A DNA stretch of 64,000 nucleotides. Source: Deroplatys truncata. Lineage: Eukaryota > Arthropoda > Insecta > Mantodea > Mantidae. Both the position numbers and the translations under genes were made by a program. The number at the start of each line of letters is the position of its first letter. The stretch's first letter is position 1. Below the pieces are notes generated by a model. That model saw nothing but the letters and a program-made list of their open reading frames with translations, was not told the origin of the DNA and did no database searches. Positions 46,550 to 57,394 of this stretch are shown in pieces. Location: assembly GCA_030765065.1 (NCBI GenBank), contig CM060990.1:667070618-667134617 (forward strand), written 5' to 3'.

Positions 46550-47095
46550 ACAGGATGTGGAAAAGTAATGTGCAGAAAATTGTACCCTAAAAATGCAGTA
46601 CCAAACTAAGCATTTTTAGGTCATAAATAGGTCATCTTTAGCACATAACAGATGTGCTGCATCAACATAATTGAAATTTGACTGTACAAAACACCTTCAT
46701 TTGCCAGTTGAAATGAAATATAACTCTTATGGCAAGTGTGTACCTACTGTCTCAACTAATTAGTACTGGTGCACAATGAGAAATAATGATTAAATGTGCA
46801 TAATGTACTGTACTCTTTGTGCTAAACAGGATGAGTTTTCAGTATTATTTCACCATCCAGTAGACTTCATGACACAAATGTAGCATTGGTTATCAAGCAT
46901 ACCTAGCGACAGTGACTAGTACTGTACAAGAATGCATTTTGTTTACATTTGACATGCCACAAACAGGTTTCACAATCAGAGACTCTAACATGACAGATTT
47001 AAATTGGCACAGTAAAAAAGCTTCTATTCTCAAAATGCTTATTTTGGTACCTGCCTTTCTAATCTGAAATTTTCTGCACATTGTTATTCTATACC
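46550..47095. mobile_element. Inverted-repeat MITE-like element
   Basis: The left end reads TGTGGAAAAGTAATGTGCAG and then AAAATTGTACC, and the right end in reverse reads ATAACAATGTGCAGAAAATT. Further shared blocks are GTACCAAAnTAAGCATTTT. The arms are about 60 bp, diverged. No coding region. Between 46140 and 46549 nothing was recognised. Confidence 0.55.
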
Positions 47096-47707
47096 TAATA
47101 TAATATGAATTTCTGTGATTAATAAAAAGAATTTTCAAAAGTATATGATACAGTAAAATATAAAATAATAAACAATGCTGTATGTATGGAGTTTTAGCTA
47201 TCATATTATAAACATTTTAAATAACTTCAGCACTTCTTTTGTTTTTTCTTCTTGTTACTCGTGTATCTTTAGCTTACCATTCATTAAGCTAGTAAGAAAG
47301 AATATTTAGTTTGTTAGAAGGGGAAAATACTATTAGCTGATTCAGAAAATTTAATATTCTTACTATGAAATAACTTTAAATCATCATATGAAGCAAACGA
47401 AAACATATAAACATACAGTGTGAACAGTTTTGTCCTTTGATTTTATTGTAATTTAATTTCACTTTATAAATATTAATGCAGTTTAATTCGAAAGGCCTAT
47501 GCTGACTTTGTGTCAATGGTTCCTTTAATGTTTTCCATGTTTACTGTCATGCTTCCATGTGAAAGGACCAATTTTAAGTAGCTATTCCCAGTACAAAATT
47601 GCTATCATAGGTGTTAATGTGCTAAAATACTACTACTAATAATGCTAATTTAATATGGAAACTGAGCAAGTGATGCTTTCCAGAACTTTTAAATGCTGTA
47701 AATTTGG

Positions 47708-47825
47708 GTAACTTTGGGACAGGGGTGTAACTTTGGGACAATGTGTAATTTTCAGCTTTTGTCAGGAAATACAAAAGCTGAAAATTATGCATTGCCCCAA
47801 AGCTACATCCCCATCCCAAAGTTAC
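47708..47825. mobile_element. 118-bp hairpin (inverted repeat)
   Basis: Two 55-nt arms (GTAACTTTGGGACAGGGG... and its mirrored copy ending ATCCCAAAGTTAC) with an 8-nt loop (caggaaat) and few mismatches. The left arm also contains GTAACTTTGGGACA twice. A short MITE or hairpin-forming relic; no coding region. Confidence 0.65.
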
Positions 47826-48290
47826 TCTGATTTATGGTACCTTGTTTCTCTTCTTTGATGTTATGTTTCATTCCCATTCCTTCTAAAATATGTTATCCTA
47901 ATCTTTGATTTAATATTTTACTCTTTTGGTCTGTCTTAGCATGAATATCTGCTTTTATGCATCTGGCATGTATGGAGTCTATGTAGTTGTGCTGATATAC
48001 TACTTCTTTTAAGCTGGGTATAGCTCCACAGCTTGCTGAAAAGTGCTTATTGTTTTTGGTTTAAGGTATCGAGGGCATGCACACACCCACATATGCTCTC
48101 TCCCCGACTCTCCCTCCCCCTTTCTCCTTCCCACAATCTCTCCTCCCTTCTCTCCCCTTATGTCTCTCCCACCTCTCCCCCACATACATTATTATGTGTA
48201 TATTTATATTAATATACCTCTATATCATATTTTCGTATTGTTTTGGATACTCCTGTCTGTATACTATTTAGTTATTCTAAAAGGGGGAGA
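47826..48290. other. Pyrimidine-rich intronic DNA
   Basis: C/T-rich stretch, especially about 48096-48185. The open frames here are compositional and not protein-like. Confidence 0.5.
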
Positions 48291-48291
48291 G

Positions 48292-48372
<81 letters not shown>
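48291..48372. repeat. (GA)n microsatellite, about 80 bp
   Basis: Nearly pure GA dinucleotide run; an accompanying frame of alternating R and E residues is an artefact of the repeat. A second CT-rich patch lies at about 49400-49440. Confidence 0.95.
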
Positions 48373-48378
<6 letters not shown>

Positions 48379-51300
48379 AAGAGTGGGTATATGTGGATGT
48401 CATAAATTTTCCTAAAAACAATACAGTGGACAATAACGAACTCAACTTCAATAATTAATATGTCCTACACCATGAGTAGGGGGCCCATTTTTATAAAATG
48501 TATTTAAGAAGATAGAGCTTTGGGCATTATCTTATGTGTATACATATAATACTATAACCCTTTAGGCAGCATACGTAAGAGGAGGGTGAAAACAAAGTTT
48601 TTGAGGAAGGAAAGTTGAATAAATTCCTATCACACAGATCATTTCTAATACAGATAATTATTACATGTCTATAAATAGCCCATGTCTTCAAGATCAATGT
48701 GTATTCCCTCACTTATTTTCTGATCTGACACTTCTGTGAATGCTAATGTTAAAATACTCTCTTCTTGAATTACATACATATTTCATTGACATTTTTGCAT
48801 ATAGAAAATATATTACATAAGCAGTTATGAACTGATTTTGTATTATTTTCTCCAAGCATATTATTTTAAAATAATCATGAAACACAATAAACCTACTGGT
48901 ATATTTCAACATTAATTAATAAAATATAACAAATTTAGAGTGAGAACATAGGAAAACATAGGATTCAGTTTTTTGGTTGCAGTAATAACTTGTAGAGAAG
49001 AATCAGTGATGTTTCATAAAAAAGTAGTAGTAGCATGGAAGCTAGAGTTTGCATATCCACCTTTATTTTGCTTCATTGTCTTTAAATTGCATGGTTATTA
49101 AAATGAGCAAGTACTTTTCTTCTAGACTGGCAATTCTCATCTATTAGAGTATAAGATTCTTTTATTGTGCATTGTTATCTAAGGGAAAGTAAATGACTTA
49201 CCTATTATGTCTTTCATTTCCATAATAAAGAATGTAGCTCAGTGTTTGAAATCTAATTTAAGAAATACGTATTTGTATTTCATCTTCTTTTATATTTTCT
49301 ATATATGCCTTTGTCCTCTGAAAACTTCAGTCCTTGTATTTTCCATATACCTCTGCATGGTTAATGTCTATATTTACCTAACTATATCAATTGATCCAAG
49401 TTCTCTCTCTGTCTCTCTTTCTCTTTCTCTCTCCCTTCAGATTTCTGTATGTTTAGAACTTAGAGCCTCATCAGTGGATCAAAGTTACATATCTTCTATA
49501 GTTTTGAGAAATATATAATTAATAATCATTCCGCATGCTGATAGATGATTTGTTGCATACTCTTATTACGTAAAATATTTATGTTGCTAACTTCAGTTTT
49601 GTGTTTATTTCTATGCATATTTTTCTAAATAATTGTTCTTGTATTGTGTTTTCTTTTCGCCCAAAACTGATAATTTAATGACATGAAGAACAAATAAGCA
49701 ATAAAATGTCAGTGTTTTCATTTATTCAGGACAGTTACATTAATCAACTCAAATTATGTTACTTTAAAGTAACTTAGCAGCATTCATTTGGTGCATTAAA
49801 ACGTTGGCTTTCTATAATTAAAGCAACTGGTTCCACTTAAATCCATTTACAGATTTTCTAGACTTTGTTTCATTCTACCACTAGTTATTAAAAAGCAGTT
49901 ATGCTTCAAGTGTAAATGCTTTCAGATAATTAAGAGTTTTGCAGAACTATAATGATTTAGAATATAAAAATATACAGAAGTGCAGATTGAGGGAGGAAAG
50001 CATAGGCATCAAAGGTTATAAAACTTTTCTCGCCCCTAGTGTAGTAACAGATTTCTTACATCCAATGGAGCTTATTACAAAACTCTCATTCCTACAAGCA
50101 TCTGTAAATTTTGTTAGGGTGAGAAATAGAAGAAACTCTGAAGAAGACACTAAGCATTTTGCCTAGTCTGAGGGAAGGACTAATGTCATTTTGAGAGGAA
50201 TCAACTCGAAAACTCATTTAAAGCTCAACTTTTTTTATGTTAAATATTATTACTTTCAAAAAATATTTTTTCATTTTCCATGGTTAGAATGAAAATGAAA
50301 AGCATTATTATAATGTGGAAATTTATTACCCACTACTGACAGTTCTATCCAAGCACATGATTCTCTCTATGCATGTTTATGTGTGCATGTGAATGCATTT
50401 TTAGTGCATGGTGTAAGTGCTTGCATATACTTAAATGCAAGTTTCTTGCATAAGCTTTCATGCTCAAGTGTATTCTTAATATTTATTACATATTTCAGTA
50501 AAAAATATTATTATGTTCTATTTGCTGCTTATTAATTTGTATGTGTAGACTATTTAGTCTACTATTATAATTTCTTTAGATACTTATACTCATCAAACAC
50601 AAGCATTACATAAACTCATTGTTGTTTAATTAGTATCTGCTGTGAAGTAGTAAATGAATTACTTTGATAAGTTCTGCTTTCTCATAGTGTAGGTTTGATT
50701 TATTTGGTTATATATTTCCAATAATAGCTGCCATGTGTGTTAAAGCAATACAGTATCTTTTAACTGTACATTAACTGGTTTGAACTCTGCCAAAAATTAT
50801 GTCAGCTTCATGTGGGCTCCTACGTTTAGGGCGAATTGTAAAATGAAGCTGTTGGTATTAAATATAATGTACTTTAAAATGATAATACTCACAAAAGAAA
50901 GTTAATAAAAAAGTATGATGTGAAAGGAATATACCTACATAATTCCTCATTTTTAAATGTGGGGACAAAGAAATGGTGATAAATTATTAGACCAAAAGTC
51001 TTTCTTCATTTTCTGCAACTTTCTGTACAGCATGATCAATAGCATGATCCAATGTAATTAATAGATGCTGTGGGGTATCACTGCACCTTATTATATTTAA
51101 GTATTTATTGCAATAATCTAAATAGCTTTCCTTGTAGACCATACCATTTCCATTATTTCATATTACTCTATGAAAAACACATTATGGACCCATTTTGGAA
51201 TTTTATATTTGATCTATGAACCAGAATATGTTACACAAATATGAAACAGAAGTAGCATAAAGAATATTAAAAAAAATATTTATATAGTTAATTTATACTT

Positions 51301-52373
51301 AATTTTCTAACGTTAAAGTTTCAGTTAGAGTTATGTCTCACTTATATAAGCTGTAAAATTCCTATTTAATATAGGGAAGCATAATAATACCTGTGATGAG
51401 AAAAATGTATGCTTTACAGGGAAAGTTATTTAACACTTTTAGTTATTTGTGCATTTATTTAAATATACTTGGTTTGTCAGTGTCATAGTTAATGGTTTGT
51501 AATTTTGCACTCTTTTAACGTCTAATTTAGAAAATTGTTGTAGCTAAAGCTTTTATATTACACTCAAGTACTCTTTTTTTACTAATTACAGCAGTGTTGA
51601 ATACTAGACAGAGAGATTATGGTGGTGGCAGCACTTTCAACTGTTTTTTGCTTTTTATTTAAGTTTATGTTATAGAGAAGCTAAGCATACATGTGAAATG
51701 CTAAAGTATGTAGTATTCCATGATGGTACCACACACATGTAATAATCTACAGTCATAATAAATAACTGTAACTGTATGTGTAGCAGAGTTCTGTTGTTTT
51801 TGCTTAGTTTGGTTTATTTAATGCTGCACTTGCTTGTACTAATTATAATTTTGTTTATTTCTTAATTTTCACACTAACCACCTAGTTACTAGTTTTAGTT
51901 TATTAACCAGGCCTACACAATCCAATCCACCCTTTATATGTGATGTACGTCTGTGATTTGTGTCATGTGATTGCAACTTCTGGCCAATGGCTGGCCGACA
52001 TGAACCATGTAAGTATGCGCAAATATTTTAATTTTGTTTTGCTATGTAATGTGTATTTTTTAATAGCTCATGCATTTTTTCTCTTAAATGTTGCTGACAT
52101 ATACTATAACAAGATGCCAATTTCCTTCTGTTAGTTGGATTAATACATATTAACTGCCCTGCTAAGAAGAATGATACTTTTTCCTTTCTTTTCTGAATTT
52201 CAACCTATATTATTGCATTGGTTTTGATACAGGAGCAACAATTTAGCTTCTACAAGGTTGGAAAATATATATATTATTAGCATTAGGAATGTTAATTTAA
52301 TGGGAGGGTTGTATCTATATAAATGCTCTTAATATGAAGAAAATATGAATGAAATACATGTTGTTTTCGTCAG
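48373..52373. other. AT-rich intronic DNA before exon C, nothing recognised
   Basis: About 4 kb of AT-rich DNA without recognisable transposon coding sequence or hairpin, the longest stretch without a recognised element in the intron. It ends at the acceptor of exon C. Splice-enhancing elements cannot be judged by eye. Confidence 0.5.
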
Positions 52374-52500
52374 GGTCGTAAAGGTCTGTCTGGTGAAGCT
52401 GTAGAGCGAGGTTTACCAGGGCTTCCAGGCCCCAAAGGGGAGATGGGGGATCCAGGGCCTAAGGGTGAAAAGGGAGAGAAGGGTGACATGGGAATTGCAG
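52374..52500 (+). CDS. Collagen exon C
   Basis: Third collagen exon (127 bp), after a ttttcgtcag acceptor, in phase 0, which matches the phase-0 end of exon B. It reads [19 protein letters not shown] and continues [16 protein letters not shown] and [17 protein letters not shown] is a small imperfection in the Gly-X-Y register. The first residues GRKG continue the basic run that ends exon B, so the joined protein has RGKRGKRGRKG across the splice junction. It ends after one base of a Gly codon at a GTACGA donor. The matching phase, strand and composition are the evidence that exons 50 kb apart belong to one gene. Confidence 0.9.
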
Positions 52501-52918
52501 GTACGATTTTCAAAATGGTACTTTATTAACCCTTAGTTGTTATGTAATAACAAAAAAGAATAATTTATTTTATAATTCACTTCCATAGTTCAAGCTCTCT
52601 TGACAAGAGCGGGACTCAAAACTGTTAGTTAAATTGAATCTGAAAGTAATTACAGTTGTGTCCCATCATAAAGGGTACAAAATTACATTGTAATACATGT
52701 TATATATTAATGGTACCAAATTTGGTTTTCAGATACAAAAATGCATTACAGCAATTTTGTTCCTGAGAACTATATACAAATATTATGTGAAAAATCTGAA
52801 CCAAAGTTTTCTGATCGTATATGCTGATAGCATAAAACCTAATTCTGAGTCACAGACTTAATTAAACAAAAATAATATGTATTTTTGCAGGAAATGCATC
52901 TTTTAATTAATTTTTCAG

Positions 52919-53007
52919 GAACAAAAGGTGATACTGGACCCAGAGGGCCACCAGGAGAAGATGGTCAGAATGGACAGGGAGGTCCTCAAGGTCCTCCTGG
53001 ATTACCA
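52919..53007 (+). CDS. Collagen exon D
   Basis: Fourth collagen exon (89 bp), after ttttttcag, completing the Gly codon of exon C and ending in phase 0 at a GTAAGT donor. It reads GTKGDTGPRGPPGEDGQNG and then QGGPQGPPGLP; one triplet is imperfect (GQGG). The intron from exon C is 418 bp. An upstream AG at 52889-52890 would add an in-frame stop and is not used. The gene continues beyond the window; no further collagen exon is visible up to 64000. A LINE 3' end lies only about 70 bp past this donor. Confidence 0.9.
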
Positions 53008-53074
53008 GTAAGTTTCTCATTTCATTAACTCAGTGAAAGTGAATTTAGCACAATACCATTGCAACGACAACAGC

Positions 53075-53930
53075 AACAATAATAATAATAATAACTTTAT
53101 TCACCTCATAAAATACACAACAGTGGAGCTGTGTCAAAGGCTACTATAAAATCATATAATTTCAATACCATTAAATTAAGATTATTATAATATATTATCA
53201 TTCATATATTCGTGTATGGAGTAATATAAATTTTTAATTAAAAACTCTTTGACTACTTTTGAGAATTCAAAATTGGTTTTGGTCTTAAAGTTGGATGGTA
53301 ATTTATTCTACAATGAAGCCAGCATATGAACCACACTTTAACTAATTTAAGTTCTCTTTCTATGAGATACAAAAATGTCTTCATTGGGTCTAGTAGTGTA
53401 ACTGTACCTGTTAGCATATATGGTGAACACTTGTTTATGCTTGTATATATAAACACAACTCCAGATAAACAGATCAGGTATGGTAAGTAATTTGAAATTT
53501 ATAAAAATTGGTTGACAAGCTGTTCCTAAAGGTTTACCTGCTATTAATGAAGTGTATGCTTTGGCAACATAAAAATATGATTTATTGCAGGTAGATTTCC
53601 CCAAAAAAGTATTCCATATGAAAGGATCAGTTGAATATAGGCATGCTATATCTGCAATAATATATTGCAGGAACAACTTGCCTAAGGCATCCTAAAACAA
53701 TGATCCTAGAAGTAATCCTGGGAGCAAAATATTCTAAATGAGATTTTGAATTTAAGTTATTGACAATAACATCACAAAGAAATTTAAAAGACTTTGTGGG
53801 TACTATGCTTCTCGCATTAAGAGCAGCAATCGACAGGTAGGGTTTATGAGCATATGAAAGTTTCACTTATTTCTCCGCTCTTTTACTAAAAATATCAGTC
53901 TTGTGAAATATTTCAAGCTTTCCGAGCTTA
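53075..53930 (-). pseudogene. CR1/Jockey-like LINE 3' fragment near exon D
   Basis: The minus strand reads SLIAGKPLGTACQPIF, then LLTIPDLFIWSCVYIYKHKQ and YSYTTRPNEDIFV, followed by VSHRKRT, the C-terminal region of CR1/Jockey-type LINEs (LNILTIPDLF, N-TR). The 3' end is a microsatellite-like tail, GTTATTATTATTATTATTG on the minus strand, about 53076-53095. It begins about 70 bp after the exon D donor, in the next intron. Upstream coding is not identifiable. Confidence 0.7.
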
Positions 53931-54245
53931 GCACTGATCAAGTTACTTTTGTTTCCTGAGCTGTGTGTAGCGCAGCCAATAAATCATATCAGAAGGCAAT
54001 GGGAAACTAGTGTATAATGCTTGTCCACCAAACTGTAACATTAGCATTAACTAAGTTGTTTATTTTCAACTTCTGTTTGGATTAAAATTTGTGATTGTTA
54101 TTGTTTTATCATTAAACTTTATCAATAATTAAGATAAGAGCTCTTTCTCTACCATGTAATATTTAGGGGTACTCTCATCTAAGTCTCCATCTAATGAATA
54201 ATCATATATTTGGAGCTTCCCTCCTAAAACAAAGGGAAGTGTTCT

Positions 54246-54535
54246 TTTTTTTTTTTAGTAATATTTAATGACCATTCTTACTGCCTACACAGGCAATGGA
54301 CATTTATGCAAAGGGAAATGAAATGATAATTGGGGAAGGAAGTTTGGGAAGGAAATGTTCCAGGCCTAAGTTTCAGATACCTCCCCAACATTTTCCAGTT
54401 ATGAGGACTGTGGAAAACCTAGAAAAAACCTCGGTCAGGGAGGATGGTCCTGGCAGGATTTAAACTGCAGACCTTTGTTCATGAGTCTGTGCCTTAATGA
54501 CCTCAGCTTTCTATGTTGGTCACAGCGGGACGTGG
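54246..54535 (-). mobile_element. tRNA-derived SINE with poly(A) tail
   Basis: The minus strand reads GAGGTCATTAAGGCACAGA (A-box), CTGCAGTTTAAATCCTG (B-box), CTCGGTCAGGG-type body on the + strand (aaaacctcggtcagggagga), and a poly(A) run (T-run on +, about 54247-54259). Layout and conserved blocks are those of a common insect SINE. No clean target duplication was found. Confidence 0.65.
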
Positions 54536-54539
54536 TGTA

Positions 54540-55080
54540 GTAATAATAATGTAAAGAGTTAGCCTTACATCCAGGGCTGCTCACGGAGGGGAATCATGGT
54601 GCAAGTTTTGCCATTAGAAACATTTTTTGGGGGTGGGGATTCAAAATTTTGGGGAATACAAAAATACTGAAGTGAATGAATGTAGGTAATATAAACATAT
54701 TTATTACAATTTTTAGTCGAGTACTGTAATTGTTAACTTAGTTCATATCTTTAAGTTTGTTAATCTAAATGCGTTGTCTGCCCCCTCCCCCAAGTAATAT
54801 TAAGTACAATTCATACTGTATGGTATAATGTGGCATACGAAGGCATAATTTTTGGAAATGTGTAAAAGGAACTACAGCATTATAGGTATGTGTGTAGTTG
54901 TTCAGAACATATGGTGCTATTACCAGGCAGAGGGGTTTTAGAAAGTAAACAGAGCAATTGTGTGGAGGATAGGTGACATCAGCTATTGTGATGGACATAC
55001 TCCTCCTTTTCTCTTCACAATACCTGGTTTCATGGAGTCTATTCCATTTATTCGCTGTATACAAACCAGTGGAGAACTAT
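54540..55080. other. Intronic stretch, nothing recognised
   Basis: No gene or element could be supported, apart from possible 5' non-coding DNA of the adjacent hAT-like remnant. Confidence 0.4.
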
Positions 55081-55086
55081 GGTAAC

Positions 55087-55995
55087 ATGTCTAAAGTAAA
55101 AAAGAATCACACACCAGAACCATCATCACCATTAGCATCATTTGTGGTGGAATTTGGCAGGGAAAACTTCAGCATAAATGGTGAAACCATCAGATGTAAC
55201 ATATGTCGCATAGAGCTGAAAGGACATTTAAAATATGTTAAACATTATGTCACATTAATACATTAAACATGTCTAGCACATGGTTATTATTGAGTTGCGG
55301 AAGAAAGTAGGGCCTTTTTCTGGATCTCAATAGTTTTATAGCCAACGCAAAAAGGATATTTTGCAAGAAACCATAAAGAATAAAAATATTTAAGGGGACA
55401 TAACCTGGAATTCCCTTGGCTCCACAATCAATTGAAGCTCAGTGGGGGACATGACCACAGGTGGTAGTATACTAACCTCAATATTACACCAAAGTTGTTA
55501 ATGTAATTAATATTTTTGATGAGAGAAAATGCTGCTACATGTTCAGTGAAGGAAACAATTTCATCAGCTTTGTTTAAACAATTTTCATTTATTCAGAATC
55601 ATTTCAGTGATATTGCAACTACAATAACATATGTATGTATTTGCAAGCATACACACTATAAATTTCAGGAGCTCTTGAGGCAGCAGAACAGGTTTCAGAA
55701 ACACGAGTAAGGTTTAAGCTGGAGCTATAGCAAAGGGTGACAAAGAGACTTATAAGTATTCTAGAGAAGAATTCAGGGTACACAGAAATGTGTAAAATGA
55801 GAGGCATGTTACTCAGGCAGGGAATATGAAGCAAGTGTAATATTCCATTTTTTATTTGCTCCTACTATGTCGGGTGATATGGAACATAGTTTTTCAAAAT
55901 ATAACAAATGTCCACATGCTAATTGCATACGATATATGTTCCATGTATTTCAAAAATGCATTATTCTGCATAGTAAAACTCACAGTGCAACAGAA
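55087..55995 (+). pseudogene. hAT-like transposase remnant with BED-type finger
   Basis: It starts MSKVKKNHTPEPSSP and continues VVEFGRENFSINGETIRCNI, with CNIC...VKHYVTLIH, a C2-H2 BED-type zinc finger. Further downstream FYSQRKKDIL appears, and near 55858-55905 PTMSGDMEHSFSKYN matches the hAT dimerisation motif (APxSxDVERSFSxYK). Stops and frameshifts separate them, and the catalytic core is not recognisable. CGGBP1-like domesticated proteins share this layout; decay argues against that here. Confidence 0.6.
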
Positions 55996-56028
55996 AAGCC
56001 AATATAATATGATTTCTATACATTAATA

Positions 56029-57037
56029 TGAGGGTCGTCCAATAAGTAGGATTCCCTATTTTATAAAAAATGTTACACACAATTGAACATGTTGAATTAA
56101 TTTTATTTACATTGTACAATCCTTCTGTTAATTTTCTACATAGTCAATGTGTTTTTCCAAGCATTTTTGGGGATGTGACACAAGTTTTTCCAAGCCAGTG
56201 TTGTATCAGGCTGGGTCCTGGGTTCGCAACCAGCTGTTCACAGATTTGACTTCAGCATTGGTGTTAAAAGTGCTTACCTTTGATTTGGAGGAACATGTGA
56301 AAGTCACTTGGGGCAAGCTCATGAATACGGAGGATACGAGAAAACTTCCAAGTTGAATCTTGACCCAGGCGTAGCTCAGAAGAACTGGGAAGTTTTCTTG
56401 CATCCTCCATATTCACCAGATCTTTTCCCAAGTGATTTTCACATGTTCCTCTGACTCAAAGGTCATTCATGGAGATAAGCACTTTAACATCGTCATGAAG
56501 ATCAATCAGAAGTGAACCAGAAGTTGGGTCCTGTGCTCGTAACCAGCTGTTCACTTCTGATTGATCTTCATCACGATGTTAAAGTGCTTATCTCCATGAT
56601 GACCTTTGAGTCAGGGGAACATGTGAAAAATCACTTGGGAAAAGATCTGGTGAATATGGAGGATGTGAGAAAACTTCCCAGTTGAATCTTCTGAGCTCCG
56701 CCTGGGCCAAGGTTGAATTTGGAAGTTTTCTCATATCCTCTGTAGAGCTTGCCCCCAAGTGATTCTCACATGTTCCCCCAACTCAAAGGTAAACATTTTT
56801 AACACTGATGATGAAGTCAAATTAGTTAACAGCTGGTTGCGAGCACAGGACCCACCCTGGTACAACACTGGCTTAGAAAAACTTGTGCAACGTCCCCAAA
56901 AATGCTTGGAAAAACATGTTGACTATGTAGAAAAGTAACAGAAGGATTGTACAATATAAATACAATTAATTCAGCGTGATCAATTCTGTGTAATGTTTTT
57001 TATAAAATAGGAAAACTTACTTATTGGACGTCCCACA
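56029..57037. mobile_element. 1-kb nested palindrome made of mariner pieces
   Basis: Two arms of about 490 bp (56029-56518 and 56549-57037) with a loop of about 30 nt. The ends, TGAGGGTCGTCCAATAAGTA and (in reverse) TGTGGGACGTCCAATAAGTA, are flanked by TA (56027-56028, 57038-57039). Each arm is itself partly palindromic, so a piece of about 110-150 bp occurs four times in alternating orientation. Translated, the piece encodes PYSPDL...SDFHMFL and TNAEVKSVNSWLRTQDPA, then KLVSHPQKCLEKHIDYVEN, the C-terminal part of a mariner transposase. No intact gene. Confidence 0.82.
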
Positions 57038-57039
57038 TA

Positions 57040-57390
57040 ACTAAATTCAACAATGAAGTGGTTTTATTATATACTACCAATAGCTAGAAATATCTAAATT
57101 GTTTTCTACTGATACTGTGTAATCCTGATCAACCTGTTTTCAAAGCAGGGTGTAGTTCCTTCAGCTGTTCATATTTGTTTACAGATAACACTGCAAGGTC
57201 GCAATTCCTTCCACCTTCCCTTGCCACCAAGCTTCGCCTCATTCCTAATGTGATGATTTACTTACTGAAATCCCTTTGCCTGGTTATTACACTTGCTATA
57301 TTGGTCTAGTTAGATAGATGCAACAGAATATGTTAAAATATCAAGTAATAAAATACACCATTTGCCAAATATTTTTGTTTGTATATATCA
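57040..57390. other. Spacer, nothing recognised
   Basis: AT-rich sequence between the palindrome and LINE copy F. Confidence 0.4.
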
Positions 57391-57394
57391 TATC

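Larger units (their letters stand above)
1737..52373 (+). other. Giant collagen intron (about 50.6 kb)
   Basis: The interval runs from the GTAAGC donor of exon B to the CAG acceptor of exon C. Both ends are phase 0 and in Gly register. It contains most of the transposable elements in this window, on both strands. No convincing host exon was found inside; a short collagen-like stretch near 9.96-10.02 kb lies on the opposite strand and is listed separately. The intron size assumes no intervening small exon that I failed to see. Confidence 0.8.

Noticed and set aside
48043-48405. Protein with a long Arg-Glu repeat
   Set aside because: It is the translation of a (GA)n microsatellite, with no conserved sequence around it.
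52889-52918. Alternative acceptor upstream of collagen exon D
   Set aside because: Using the AG at 52889-52890 adds sequence with an in-frame stop, while the AG at 52917-52918 keeps the Gly register.
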